NCBI RefSeq assembly: GCF_003576375.1 | Contig: NZ_QWGE01000001.1 | Coordinates: 434,001-498,000, forward strand | Origin: Pontibacter oryzae | GTDB lineage: Bacteria > Bacteroidota > Bacteroidia > Cytophagales > Hymenobacteraceae | Length of the DNA stretch: 64,000 nucleotides | Direction: 5' to 3' | Shown here: piece by piece, positions 28,255 to 38,698 of the stretch | Position numbering within the stretch: the first letter of the stretch is position 1 | Layout of the letters: each line of letters opens with the position of its first letter | Translations under genes and position numbers: made by a program | Notes under the pieces: model-generated | Told to the model about the DNA's origin: nothing | Databases searched by the model: none | What the model saw: only the letters and a program-made list of their open reading frames with translations

Positions 28255-29478
28255 TCACTTCAAGTCCAGCTGCATCCTGTCCCCGAACCAGATCGATAGT
28301 TGCTGGGCCGTCTGGCTCCAGTTGCTCAGCGGCATGACCCATTTCCTGCTGATGTTCTGGTGAGTCAGGTAAATGAGCTTCATCAGCGCCATATCCGACG
28401 GGAAAGCTCCCTTCGTTTTAGTTACCTTCCTGATCTGGCGATGAAATCCCTCGATGGTGTTGGTGGTGTAGATCAAGTGGCGGATAGGTTCTGTATACTT
28501 AAAATACGTGGAGAGTTTGTCCCAGTTTCGTTGCCAGCTCTCGAGCACCTTGGGGTACTTTGAGCCCCACTTCTCCTCCAGCTCCAGCAGCCGCAGCTCG
28601 GCCAGCTCCTTCGACTCAGCCCGGTACACGGGCTTGAGGTCCCGCACGAACTCCTTCTGGTCCTTGGAGCCCACGTACTTGAGGCTGTTTCTTATCTGGT
28701 GGACAATACAGCTCTGCACTTCGGCTTGGGGGAAGACACTGCTGATGGCCTCGGCAAAGCCCCTAAGGTTGTCGATGCAGGCGATGAGCATGTCGGCAAC
28801 GCCCCGCTGCTGCAGATCCGTCAGCACACTGAGCCAAAAGGTAGCCCCCTCGCTCTCGGAGACGTACACGCCCAGCAGCTCCTTGTGCCCGTGGCGGTCA
28901 ATGCCCAGAATGTTGTAGACGGCCTTGGAGACGGTGCGCCCTTCCTGCCGCACCTTGTAGTGCATGGCGTCGAGCCAGACGATGCAGTAGAGCGGGTCCA
29001 GCGGCCGGGCCTGCCACTCCTTGACCTGGGGAACGATCTTCTCGGTGAGGGCCGCCAGGGTGTCGTGGGAGATGTTCATGTCGTACATCTCCTTGAGGTG
29101 CGCGGAGATGTCGCGAAGGCTCATGCCCAACCCGTACATGCTCAATATCCGCGGCTCCAGGTTCTCTGCCAGCACCGTCTCCCGTTTCCGGATGATCTGC
29201 GGCTCAAAGCTAGAGGAGCGGTCGCGGGACGACTCCACCTCGATGGTGCCGTCTGAGGTGCGGATCTGTTTGCTGACTTTGCCGTTGCGGCGGTTGCCCT
29301 TTCCGCGCTCCTCCGAGTCCAGGTGCACGTCCATCTCCGCGTCTAAAGCGGCCTCTAAGAAGTGCTTCAGCAGGGGGCCAAGCGCGCCGTCTTTGCCGAA
29401 GGTGGGTTTGCCGCTCCGGAACTCTTCCAGGAACTGGCGCTTGATCTTCTCCAGATCCAGCTCGTTTTTCTCTTCCAT
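28255..29478 (-). CDS. IS256-family transposase
   Basis: The 407-residue protein is a full-length Mutator/IS256 DDE transposase. It includes LKHFLEAALDAEMDVHLDSE, the first Asp region YCIVWLDAMHYKVR, the second Asp region MLIACIDNLRGFAEAI with the downstream CIVHQIRNSLKYV, and the final Glu in YTTNTIEGFHRQIRKVTKTKG. No frameshift is seen, so it may be active. GC content is higher than the flanking AT-rich islet. Confidence 0.95.
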   Translation of the reverse strand: MEEKNELDLEKIKRQFLEEFRSGKPTFGKDGALGPLLKHFLEAALDAEMDVHLDSEERGKGNRRNGKVSKQIRTSDGTIEVESSRDRSSSFEPQIIRKRETVLAENLEPRILSMYGLGMSLRDISAHLKEMYDMNISHDTLAALTEKIVPQVKEWQARPLDPLYCIVWLDAMHYKVRQEGRTVSKAVYNILGIDRHGHKELLGVYVSESEGATFWLSVLTDLQQRGVADMLIACIDNLRGFAEAISSVFPQAEVQSCIVHQIRNSLKYVGSKDQKEFVRDLKPVYRAESKELAELRLLELEEKWGSKYPKVLESWQRNWDKLSTYFKYTEPIRHLIYTTNTIEGFHRQIRKVTKTKGAFPSDMALMKLIYLTHQNISRKWVMPLSNWSQTAQQLSIWFGDRMQLDLK

Positions 29479-29566
29479 GTTGACTGTGTTAAAGGTAATA
29501 TTACTAATCCTTTGACACAGTTTATCTTACAGCCTCGCAATAATCGAGCTTTAAGCCGGAGCAATT

Positions 29567-30235
29567 TTAGTTAGTGCTTTTCTCTGTTCTTAGAGTGATA
29601 TTTCCATTAACTAAATCCGTGTCCGATTCTTTTTCACAACCATTAACGATGGTAGCTCTTAGTCGTCCTTTATCATCCTTGCCAATCCCAATTCTAATAT
29701 TAAACCAGCAATCTTCAGTTGTTGTCTTATACTCGCTTGAACCATAAGCTTCGCCGGTAATATTATCCTCATCCACTTCCGTGGCGAGAAAGAAATAAGG
29801 ACCTAAATCTGCTTGTCCGCTCTGCTTTTGAAGTACTTTACTATTTTCATAAAGTATAAAATCAAAATGTATAGTGGAGCTATTGATTCGCTCAACTGAT
29901 AAATTATACTTCTTACCTTCTGTCGTTGCAAGGAACTCGTATCTCTTGCCCAACTTTAGATCACTAGGAAAATAAACTGTGTCGTTGCCTACCAACACGT
30001 ATTCATCAACAAAACGTATTCTTTCAGGATACCCACTGTTTCTTAACTCACTTAAAAAGTTTGGTGAGAGTTGTGTTGAGTCATCAATTATAATATTACT
30101 CTGATTCTCCTGAACCTTATCATCCTCCTTTAAAGCGGCAGCTTCATTTGTATCGACTTTAACAGATGCATGCTTGCTACAGCTGATTAGAGCCAAAAGT
30201 GCTGAAACAAGCGCTAATAATTTAACCTTGTTCAT
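29567..30235 (-). CDS. Hypothetical lipoprotein
   Basis: A signal with lipobox LISCS (Cys at ~19) marks a lipoprotein of 222 residues. The rest is beta-rich and acidic, with no recognised family. It is AT-rich and uses codons unlike the backbone, as do the two genes upstream. It sits between the IS256 right end and the HEPN-like gene. Confidence 0.6.
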   Translation of the reverse strand: MNKVKLLALVSALLALISCSKHASVKVDTNEAAALKEDDKVQENQSNIIIDDSTQLSPNFLSELRNSGYPERIRFVDEYVLVGNDTVYFPSDLKLGKRYEFLATTEGKKYNLSVERINSSTIHFDFILYENSKVLQKQSGQADLGPYFFLATEVDEDNITGEAYGSSEYKTTTEDCWFNIRIGIGKDDKGRLRATIVNGCEKESDTDLVNGNITLRTEKSTN

Positions 30236-30319
30236 GATGTAAGTAACAGCTAATTTCTAGTATAAAAACAGTATGAACTGCCAAGATTTACAGCTTTTAA
30301 TGTTTTGTTGACAGGAGTT

Positions 30320-30865
30320 TTAAAAGGTTAACCTGGATTGAAGCCCCATATTCCGAAATGGATATTCTTTTTTGTAAATAATTTTTGATAGTCGAAGCAA
30401 ACATTCTATTACGCTCTTTAGTAATATTTCTACATCATCCTGAGAAATTGAAATTTCTTCCTTAGGGTGAACAAGACCATTTCTAACTTTTAACGATTGT
30501 TTTAACGGTCCCCACCAAGCTTCAGATTCTCCTGTCAGATAAGTTTTACTGTGTTTGAAATATAAATATTGAATTCGATCAGTAAGTCTTTGAATTTTTA
30601 ATCTTTCTGTAACAATAAACTCACCATTCTTTAACTCAACCTCCTTTTCTTCAAGAAGGGCTTTCTCATGAATTGGAGTAGTGGGAAAGTTTACTAGTTC
30701 TTGGGAAATACCATTAATATATGCCTCTAAAGCTGATATTCCTATTAATACAGCCGAATGTTTATATGCCTTTTTAGCATCTTCGTCTTTAGATTCCTTA
30801 ATCTTTTCTAGGAAGCGTTTTGCCTCTTCCAATAAGAGAGCTGAGAAGTCATCGAAGGCTGCCAT
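30320..30865 (-). CDS. HEPN-like protein partnered with a DGQHR protein
   Basis: The 181-residue, mostly alpha-helical protein contains LKVRNGLVHPKEE at residues 126-138. This R-x4-H arrangement (Arg128, His133) is the catalytic motif of HEPN ribonuclease toxins. An upstream helix with SALEAYINGIS fits the first HEPN helix. The motif and fold impression support a HEPN-type RNase or nucleotidyl target, but remote homology should be confirmed. The start (ATG at 30865) overlaps the preceding gene's stop by one base (TAATG), so the two are translated together. Confidence 0.6.
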   Translation of the reverse strand: MAAFDDFSALLLEEAKRFLEKIKESKDEDAKKAYKHSAVLIGISALEAYINGISQELVNFPTTPIHEKALLEEKEVELKNGEFIVTERLKIQRLTDRIQYLYFKHSKTYLTGESEAWWGPLKQSLKVRNGLVHPKEEISISQDDVEILLKSVIECLLRLSKIIYKKEYPFRNMGLQSRLTF

Positions 30866-32106
30866 TACAGTTTCTTTTCCATTTCTTGAACTCTTAGATT
30901 AGCCTCTTTTGCATGATATTTTTCAATAGCTAAATCCACCATCTTTTTGTTAATACCGGTTCCTTTTTCAGCTTGAAGAAAAAATAATTCAGTCAATCTT
31001 CCCCTGTCTTTAACATCAGTTCTGGTACCTAATCCGCGATAGTTTTCAGGATCTGTTTTATGTCTACCCTTTGCAAGAACAGATGAGTTTAAAGGGTCTC
31101 CGGACGTTCGATTTGATAAATCATAGTGCCTCTTTAGTCGTTCGCTATTTTTGTGCAATACACCTGCAACAAATGCCCAAGAAGCTAATACAGAATAACT
31201 AAGTGCTTTTTCTGAAAATTCAAAATTTTCTTTGACTGAGAAGTATTTTTTTTGTGAAGCAACAAGCTCAGCATATGCTTTGCCCATTTCAATCATTTTC
31301 TTATCGGTCCAAAGTTTTGGGGTTTGTCGTATTATTTCCCATTCCTCATCTACACCACCTGTGCCACTGATAGCTGGAGTAGTACGTATAATGTTAAATT
31401 CTATGTCCTTTATTCTTTTTCCATTAACATAATTGACAATCAACGTTCTGGCGCCTCGTACTGAAATTTGGCTTCCCCTTTGCTTTTTATCCGCAAAATC
31501 TTGACTTGCTTCAAGTATACCACATTTTTGGCACCAATCCCTCAGTTCTGGACCTTTCACAGTTTCAAACATTCGGTCTAGCAAGTCGCTCGATACGGCA
31601 ATGTTTGTATTCGAAATTAACTGAACATCAAGTCTTTGTTCCATACTTAAATCAAAGTATAGTTTAAAACCGTGAAATTCGTTAATCTCTTTCTTCAGCG
31701 CCCTTTCGATAGCTAAAAACCGATGTTGACCACCAATTATTTTTAAGGGTTTATCAGGTTCAAAATCAGGGTTATATTCAGCAACAATATTGCTGAATAT
31801 CCGTTTTTCTTCCGCGTCTTGAAGCATTTTCAAGTATGCAGGGTTGTTTTCGACTACTTCTCTATTTGCTCTATAATCCGATTGATTTTCGGGGTCTAAA
31901 GGAACATCAATGGTTCCTTTATTGCAAATATCCTTCGCCTTTATATGGCACTCAATATAAAAGGCTAACGTTTTATTGTCAGTATGTATAGTAATATGTT
32001 CCTTTTCCTGAATTTCAAATTCTTGAAGAAAATTATTTACAAGTTCTTTAACTTGACTTTGTTTATAAACTACTAATTGATCTATGTGGTCAAATCCTAA
32101 TTTCAT
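30865..32106 (-). CDS. DGQHR-domain (DndB/ParB-like) protein
   Basis: The 413-residue protein contains LKIIGGQHRFLAIERA (residues ~121-136), the GGQHR form of the DGQHR motif seen in DndB and related ParB/Srx-fold proteins. Regions before it (IDVPLDPENQSDYRANREVV) and after it (FDLSMEQRLDVQLISNTN) fit the same fold. DndB represses the phosphorothioate DNA-modification operon; related DGQHR proteins occur in defence loci. No dndA/C/D/E genes are seen here, so the role is open. It heads a two-gene unit with the HEPN-like protein. Confidence 0.75.
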   Translation of the reverse strand: MKLGFDHIDQLVVYKQSQVKELVNNFLQEFEIQEKEHITIHTDNKTLAFYIECHIKAKDICNKGTIDVPLDPENQSDYRANREVVENNPAYLKMLQDAEEKRIFSNIVAEYNPDFEPDKPLKIIGGQHRFLAIERALKKEINEFHGFKLYFDLSMEQRLDVQLISNTNIAVSSDLLDRMFETVKGPELRDWCQKCGILEASQDFADKKQRGSQISVRGARTLIVNYVNGKRIKDIEFNIIRTTPAISGTGGVDEEWEIIRQTPKLWTDKKMIEMGKAYAELVASQKKYFSVKENFEFSEKALSYSVLASWAFVAGVLHKNSERLKRHYDLSNRTSGDPLNSSVLAKGRHKTDPENYRGLGTRTDVKDRGRLTELFFLQAEKGTGINKKMVDLAIEKYHAKEANLRVQEMEKKL

Positions 32107-32238
32107 ATACTATATATCTAATCCCTTCCAACTTATTGATAACTTTAACCTTATTCCGTATACACGCGAAAATTCGATATATAATACCGAATAACTCTAT
32201 CAATATAGCATTTTCCCTTTATAATCTAACAAAAAAAA

Positions 32239-32268
32239 CGGCGGCCATACTTTAAAGTATAGCCGCCG
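32239..32268. terminator. Terminator of gyrB
   Basis: CGGCGGC at 32239-32245 pairs with GCCGCCG at 32262-32268, enclosing ATACTTTAAAGTAT, itself an inverted copy of the common AAGTAT word. On the minus strand an eight-base T run follows, 28 bases after the gyrB stop. Confidence 0.85.
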
Positions 32269-32295
32269 CTCTGAGTTATTTTTATGGCCTAGGTA

Positions 32296-34655
<2,360 letters not shown>

Positions 34656-35075
34656 ATGAACTTCGACAATTATCTGAAAGACGGAAAAACCTGGCTCAAC
34701 AAGCTTTGCGCTTACCTTGGTATTAAAGACGAGCAGAAAGCAGCCCGAATTTTCAGGGCGGTGCTGCACGCCATCCGCGACCGTATACCTACCGGCGAGG
34801 CGCTGCACCTAGGCGCACAACTCCCTGTGCTCTGGAAAGGGGTTTACTACGACGGGTTTACCATGCATGAGCCTGTGCGCATCCGGCACGAGGACGAGTG
34901 GCTCGAGTTTATCCGCACGAAAGACTCTGGTGCCGAGGAAGCAGATTTCCCAACGCTGGACCATGCGTTCTATGCCTTTCAGGATGTGATGGCTTTTCTG
35001 CGAGATCACCTTTCCGAGGGCCAGTACAAACAGGTAGCCCAGGCCATACACTCAGATATTACGGTACCAGCCTAA
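34656..35075 (+). CDS. DUF2267 domain-containing protein
   Basis: The 139-residue alpha-helical protein matches the DUF2267 layout: two helical halves with WLNKLCAYLGIKDEQKAARIFRAVLHAIRDRIP and HAFYAFQDVMAFLRDHLSEGQ. The family's function is not established. It is a single cytoplasmic gene closed by a strong terminator. Confidence 0.85.
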   Translation: MNFDNYLKDGKTWLNKLCAYLGIKDEQKAARIFRAVLHAIRDRIPTGEALHLGAQLPVLWKGVYYDGFTMHEPVRIRHEDEWLEFIRTKDSGAEEADFPTLDHAFYAFQDVMAFLRDHLSEGQYKQVAQAIHSDITVPA

Positions 35076-35103
35076 TCCACATACATTATAAAAATAAAAC
35101 ACT

Positions 35104-35137
35104 AAACGCCCTGGCCCATTATATGGCCGGGGCGTTT
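35104..35137 (+). terminator. Terminator after the DUF2267 gene
   Basis: AAACGCCCTGGCC at 35104-35116 pairs with GGCCGGGGCGTTT at 35125-35137, with one T-G wobble. It is a GC-rich stem with A/T ends, 28 bases after the stop. Confidence 0.75.
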
Positions 35138-35158
35138 ACATTAGCATAGTCCGCAAAC

Positions 35159-35189
35159 TTGCACTTGCCAGCAGGCTGCCATACCTTTG
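35159..35189 (+). promoter_or_regulatory. Bacteroidota-type promoter, probably leaderless
   Basis: TTG at 35159-35161 and TACCTTTG at 35182-35189 match the -33/-7 consensus (TTG, TAnnTTTG) with a 20-base spacer. The -7 box ends only four bases before the ATG at 35194, so transcription would start at or within the start codon. Confidence 0.6.
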
Positions 35190-35193
35190 CAGC

Positions 35194-35589
35194 ATGTGGC
35201 GTCGCTACTTCATCGGCATAAGTATTCTGGTCATCTACCTGATGACTACCTTCCGCTATCTTGTGCCACTCGTGCATTACCAGCTGGATTACGCATACAT
35301 TTCTGAGGTGCTTTGCATAAACCGCGACCAACCGCAGCTTCAGTGCCACGGCACATGCCATCTGCGCAAAAAAATCAACGCATTGCAAACCAGCCAACAG
35401 CAGCAGGACGCCGTGCAGCACTTGCTCCACGCTTTCCAGCCAGTGGAGGCCATGCCGCACAGCCAGCAGTTTGTTCCCATATTTGTTAAATCAGGAATAC
35501 TTATTCAGCCTGATTTTCATTTATACAGAACATGTACCACCGATCAGCCTGCTCTTTTCCATCCGCCCCAACAGCAGCTTTATACATGA
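35194..35589 (+). CDS. Hypothetical membrane-anchored Cys-containing protein
   Basis: The 131-residue protein has one N-terminal hydrophobic helix (residues ~6-27). A Cys-rich stretch follows (EVLCINRDQPQLQCHGTCHL, residues ~49-68), and then a Gln/His-rich tail. The CHGTC arrangement near a helix resembles small metal-handling proteins often found next to SCO/cytochrome genes in Bacteroidota, and the SCO operon indeed follows. A copper-related role is inferred from context only. If the first ATG is used, the message is nearly leaderless. Confidence 0.55.
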   Translation: MWRRYFIGISILVIYLMTTFRYLVPLVHYQLDYAYISEVLCINRDQPQLQCHGTCHLRKKINALQTSQQQQDAVQHLLHAFQPVEAMPHSQQFVPIFVKSGILIQPDFHLYRTCTTDQPALFHPPQQQLYT

Positions 35590-35670
35590 ACGTATAGGTC
35601 AACCGGTCATCTCATGAAAGGATACCTGCTATACTTGCATGCCGATTATCTGGCAAAACTAAACTTATAA

Positions 35671-35678
35671 TACTTTTG
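35671..35678 (+). promoter_or_regulatory. -7 box (TACTTTTG) of the SCO operon promoter
   Basis: TACTTTTG matches TAnnTTTG and lies 41 bases before the ATG at 35720. A clear TTG at -33 is not visible (TGG is found instead), so the promoter is tentative. Confidence 0.4.
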
Positions 35679-35719
35679 GGTGGATAAATCATACTTCTGC
35701 CCCACTACATAACTCAACA

Positions 35720-36157
35720 ATGAAACGATTTTTTATACTTGCAATCTTACCCCTTGCACTGCTTGCTGGCTGCCAGAATGGCGCTTCCGAAACGGAGCAA
35801 AAAGCCGAGTTGGAAGGTAATGTGATGGCTATACACGATGAGGCCATGGCAAAGATGGGTGATATCTATAAATTGCGGCGCCAACTGCGTAGTCTGCGCG
35901 ATACCCTGGAGCAGCAAGCCCAACCCGACAGCGCAGCCATACTTGCCCTGCAACAGGAACTAAGTGGGCTAAACCAGGCCGACGAGGTAATGATGCAGTG
36001 GATGCGCCAATACAAGGCCCCAGACACCCTGCAACACCAACAGGCAATGACCTATTTGCAGCAAGAATTGGTTAAAGTTACAAGAGTACAAACCGTGATG
36101 GACAGCACACTTCAGGCTGCCAAACAAACCCTTAGCACCCATGAACAAAAGAAATAA
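35720..36157 (+). CDS. Hypothetical lipoprotein, first gene of the SCO operon
   Basis: Lipobox LLAGC (Cys ~18) and a 145-residue, mostly helical chain with Gln-rich heptads (LRRQLRSLRDTLEQQAQ) suggest a lipid-anchored coiled-coil protein. The family is unnamed to me but such proteins are common beside SCO genes in Bacteroidota. It overlaps the SCO gene by 17 bases, indicating coupled translation. Confidence 0.65.
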   Translation: MKRFFILAILPLALLAGCQNGASETEQKAELEGNVMAIHDEAMAKMGDIYKLRRQLRSLRDTLEQQAQPDSAAILALQQELSGLNQADEVMMQWMRQYKAPDTLQHQQAMTYLQQELVKVTRVQTVMDSTLQAAKQTLSTHEQKK

Positions 36158-36821
36158 CTTTAAATCAGGTATAGCGGCAGCGGCCTTTATGTTAGCTGCA
36201 AGCGCTTTTTACGGCTGCAACTCTGGAGCCGCCAGCGAGCAAACACTTCCTATTTACGGCGAACGCGAAACCGTGGAGCGCACCGTAGATGGCAAAACGA
36301 TTGTAGACACTATCTACCACCACATCCCGGATTTTGCCTTCGTGGACCAGGATAGCCAAGTGGTAACTCAGGAAACCGTGAACGGAAAGATCTACGTTAC
36401 TGATTTTTTCTTTACCTCCTGCCCTACCATCTGCCCGAAAATGAAGAGCCAGATGCTACGCATTTACGAGGCCTACAAGGATAACCCAAACGTAGTCCTG
36501 CTTTCGCACTCCATCGACCCTACCCACGACACCGTGGCCGTACTGAAGGATTATGCCGATAGGCTTGGCATCGAATCAGGGAAGTGGCACCTGCTTACCG
36601 GCGAAAAAGACAGCATCTATGATATCGCCATGAAATACTTGGTGCCCGCCCAACAGGATGGCAATGTGGAGGGAGGCTTTACGCACGGTGGTGATTTTAT
36701 GCTGATTGACACGCAACGCCGCATCCGGGGCCACTACGATGGCACTAAGGAAGAATCTGTAGACCAGTTGATGCAAGACATGCAGCTGTTGCTGAAAGAG
36801 CAGAACCATGACACAAAATAA
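36141..36821 (+). CDS. SCO1/SenC-family copper chaperone or thiol protein
   Basis: The 226-residue lipoprotein (lipobox region AFYGC) has a thioredoxin fold with the copper/thiol motif FFTSCPTICPKMK (CxxxC) and the distal His in GGFTHGGDFMLID. These three ligands define SCO proteins, which deliver copper to the CuA site of cytochrome oxidase. It sits between a lipoprotein and a cytochrome c gene with overlapping ends, so all three act in respiratory assembly or redox transfer. Confidence 0.9.
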   Translation: MNKRNNFKSGIAAAAFMLAASAFYGCNSGAASEQTLPIYGERETVERTVDGKTIVDTIYHHIPDFAFVDQDSQVVTQETVNGKIYVTDFFFTSCPTICPKMKSQMLRIYEAYKDNPNVVLLSHSIDPTHDTVAVLKDYADRLGIESGKWHLLTGEKDSIYDIAMKYLVPAQQDGNVEGGFTHGGDFMLIDTQRRIRGHYDGTKEESVDQLMQDMQLLLKEQNHDTK

Positions 36822-37224
36822 ACTGACAGCGGTGGTGCTGGGCGCTTTTGCCCTCACCACCCTTTCCCAATGCTTCACCAAGAAAAAGGACGAGGGCAAG
36901 CGCCTGTATGAGCAGCACTGCCAAAGCTGCCACATGGAAGACGGCAGCGGCCTGAAAGGCTTGATTCCGCCACTTGCCAGCGCTGATTTTCTGCAGACCA
37001 ACCGCAACAACCTTCCCTGCATTGTTCGCAAAGGTATGTCTGGCACGGTTACGGTGAATGGCGTGGAGTATAACAAGGAAATGCCGGGTGTAGAAAGCCT
37101 GCGCGATGACCAGATCACCAACCTGCTCAACTATATCCATACTAATTTCGGGAACAATAACGAGCGTTATACCATGCCGGAGGTAGAAAAGCTACTGCAG
37201 GCTTGCCCACGCGCGCTGAACTAA
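36808..37224 (+). CDS. Cytochrome c (class I, monohaem)
   Basis: The 138-residue protein has an N-terminal export helix (LTAVVLGAFALTTLSQC, possibly a lipobox). It has one haem-binding motif, CQSCH, in LYEQHCQSCHMEDGSG, with PPLASADFL after it and a probable axial Met in GMSGTVTV or MPGV. It overlaps the SCO gene by 14 bases. It is a likely periplasmic electron carrier, lipid- or membrane-anchored. Confidence 0.9.
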   Translation: MTQNKLTAVVLGAFALTTLSQCFTKKKDEGKRLYEQHCQSCHMEDGSGLKGLIPPLASADFLQTNRNNLPCIVRKGMSGTVTVNGVEYNKEMPGVESLRDDQITNLLNYIHTNFGNNNERYTMPEVEKLLQACPRALN

Positions 37225-37287
37225 AATTTTGACTTAAAAAGGGCTCCAACAGCACGTATCTTAAGCGGAAGCAAAGTATGGCTTGGG

Positions 37288-38226
37288 TTATACTTTCAAG
37301 GCTGATGCCGCAACTATCTCATCCAAAGTATACTCCCCTGCTTCATTAAACCAGTCGCTGATAAGGCGATAAGAAATCGAGAACTGAGGCGGCATGCGCA
37401 AGGTGCCTTGCTCCAGGCCAGACTTAATCTGCGCTCGCGTAAACCAGCGGGCATCCTCCAGCTCCTGGTTATCCACTTTGATATATCGGTTCGCGGCAAC
37501 AGCTCTGAAACCTACCATAATAGAGCTCGGAAAAGGCCAAGGCTGCGAGGAGTGATAGGTTATACTTCGCAGGCTAACGCCGGTTTCCTCCATGGCCTCA
37601 CGGGCCACTGCCTGCTCCAGCGTTTCGCCGGGCTCCAGAAAACCAGCTATTACCGCATACATTCCTGGCTGCCATACTTGCTGGCGGCCCAATAAACACG
37701 CATCTCCTTCAGAAATAAGCACGATTACGGCTGTATCGGTGCGCGGGAAGTGTTGCTTCTGGCAAGCCTCGTGGCTGCATTGGCGAACGTGGCCAGCATA
37801 GGTGCTGTGTGTTGGGCCGCCGCAATCCGGGCAAAAAGCATGGCATATGTTCCAGTGCACGATGCCACGTGCGTACGCAAGCAGGGCACTTTGCTCTTTG
37901 GGCAAGTGAAGCGCTGTCTGCCTTAGGTCATGGAAAGTATACGGCTCCGGAACCAACACCGGACTAAGCTCCGAAAAACCCAAGGCAAAGTATGGCACCT
38001 TACCTTCGGAGCCTAAGTAAACCCTGACCTGCGCATGGTCAGCCAAGGCCTCTGCCTCTACAGCGCTAAGTATGGCCGCCTCATCCTGCGTCGGCAACAA
38101 CAGGTTCAGGTTATTGTTAACAACCAATACGCGTGCCTTCTTGTGCTTCCACAGCTGGTCCATGTATGCCGCATCTGGCCTGAGATCAGCATATCGATTT
38201 AGCGGATTATGTGAAAAATAATTCAT
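37288..38226 (-). CDS. nudC: NAD+ diphosphatase (NudC-type Nudix hydrolase)
   Basis: From the ATG at 38226 the product has 312 residues; upstream extension to 38292 lacks support. A zinc ribbon (CHAFCPDCGG and CSHEACQ) precedes the Nudix box GFLEPGETLEQAVAREAMEE, which matches Gx5Ex7REUxEExGU. The SQPWPFPSSIMVGF motif is diagnostic of NudC, which hydrolyses NAD(H) and removes NAD caps from RNA. The N-terminal NUDIX-like domain is present. Confidence 0.93.
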   Translation of the reverse strand: MNYFSHNPLNRYADLRPDAAYMDQLWKHKKARVLVVNNNLNLLLPTQDEAAILSAVEAEALADHAQVRVYLGSEGKVPYFALGFSELSPVLVPEPYTFHDLRQTALHLPKEQSALLAYARGIVHWNICHAFCPDCGGPTHSTYAGHVRQCSHEACQKQHFPRTDTAVIVLISEGDACLLGRQQVWQPGMYAVIAGFLEPGETLEQAVAREAMEETGVSLRSITYHSSQPWPFPSSIMVGFRAVAANRYIKVDNQELEDARWFTRAQIKSGLEQGTLRMPPQFSISYRLISDWFNEAGEYTLDEIVAASALKV

Positions 38227-38698
38227 AAAAAACCGGATTTCTTTTGCTGCGAAAAGGTAATGTTTGCTATCTAAAGTATAAAAACCGCGCACTTAACAAT
38301 TTTGCTCAGTTGCAAGTTAACTCGATGACCAAATCAACTTACAAGCCTATGCCGCCAGTCTTAACCCAAAGGCCGCCAATTTGTTTTTCACATTCCAATC
38401 AAGAGCCAGGCGCAGAGGATGCAATATTTTAGCTATCTTAGCATGCTCAATGCATGAAGCAAACCGCAGATTTACTGCTTTGTTCGGCATCAACAATGCT
38501 AAACACTATACTTGCGCAGCTTCACCAATAGACAGACAGGTAACACGTCCGCTATAGGAATTTTATTCTTACTTATACTTTTTTACGCAATTACTATGCA
38601 ACCATGGGGCTGCTCTTTGGGTCTAGAGGGTAACAACGGCTACCCATTGCGCTGCAACAGTAATACGTTGCCGATTTAATTAAATTTATTTAACTACT
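38227..38698. other. Gene-free interval between nudC and DUF4397
   Basis: These 472 bases separate two divergent genes and must contain both promoters. I see no supported gene or RNA. Short frames are present but interrupted. A small inverted pair GGGTA/TACCC lies near 38628-38645. AAGTATA/TATACTT words occur here too. Confidence 0.4.

Larger units (their letters stand above)
28154..29531 (-). mobile_element. IS256-family insertion sequence
   Basis: Imperfect terminal inverted repeats enclose one transposase gene. The left end 28154-28172 and the complement of the right end 29513-29531 agree as TGTAA-xx-TAAACTGTGTCA. The size of ~1.38 kb is normal for IS256. The bases just outside (AATGGGAG on the left, GCCTCGCA on the right) do not form the 8-9-bp target duplication expected after simple insertion. 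Confidence 0.85.

Noticed and set aside
28699-29256. Plus-strand frame of 185 codons inside the IS256 transposase
   Set aside because: It runs antisense to a complete transposase gene, and GC-rich antisense frames are common there.
30865-32106. Reading the DGQHR gene as part of a phosphorothioate (dnd) system
   Set aside because: No dndC, dndD, dndE or cysteine desulfurase gene is seen in the window. The gene is called DGQHR-domain only.
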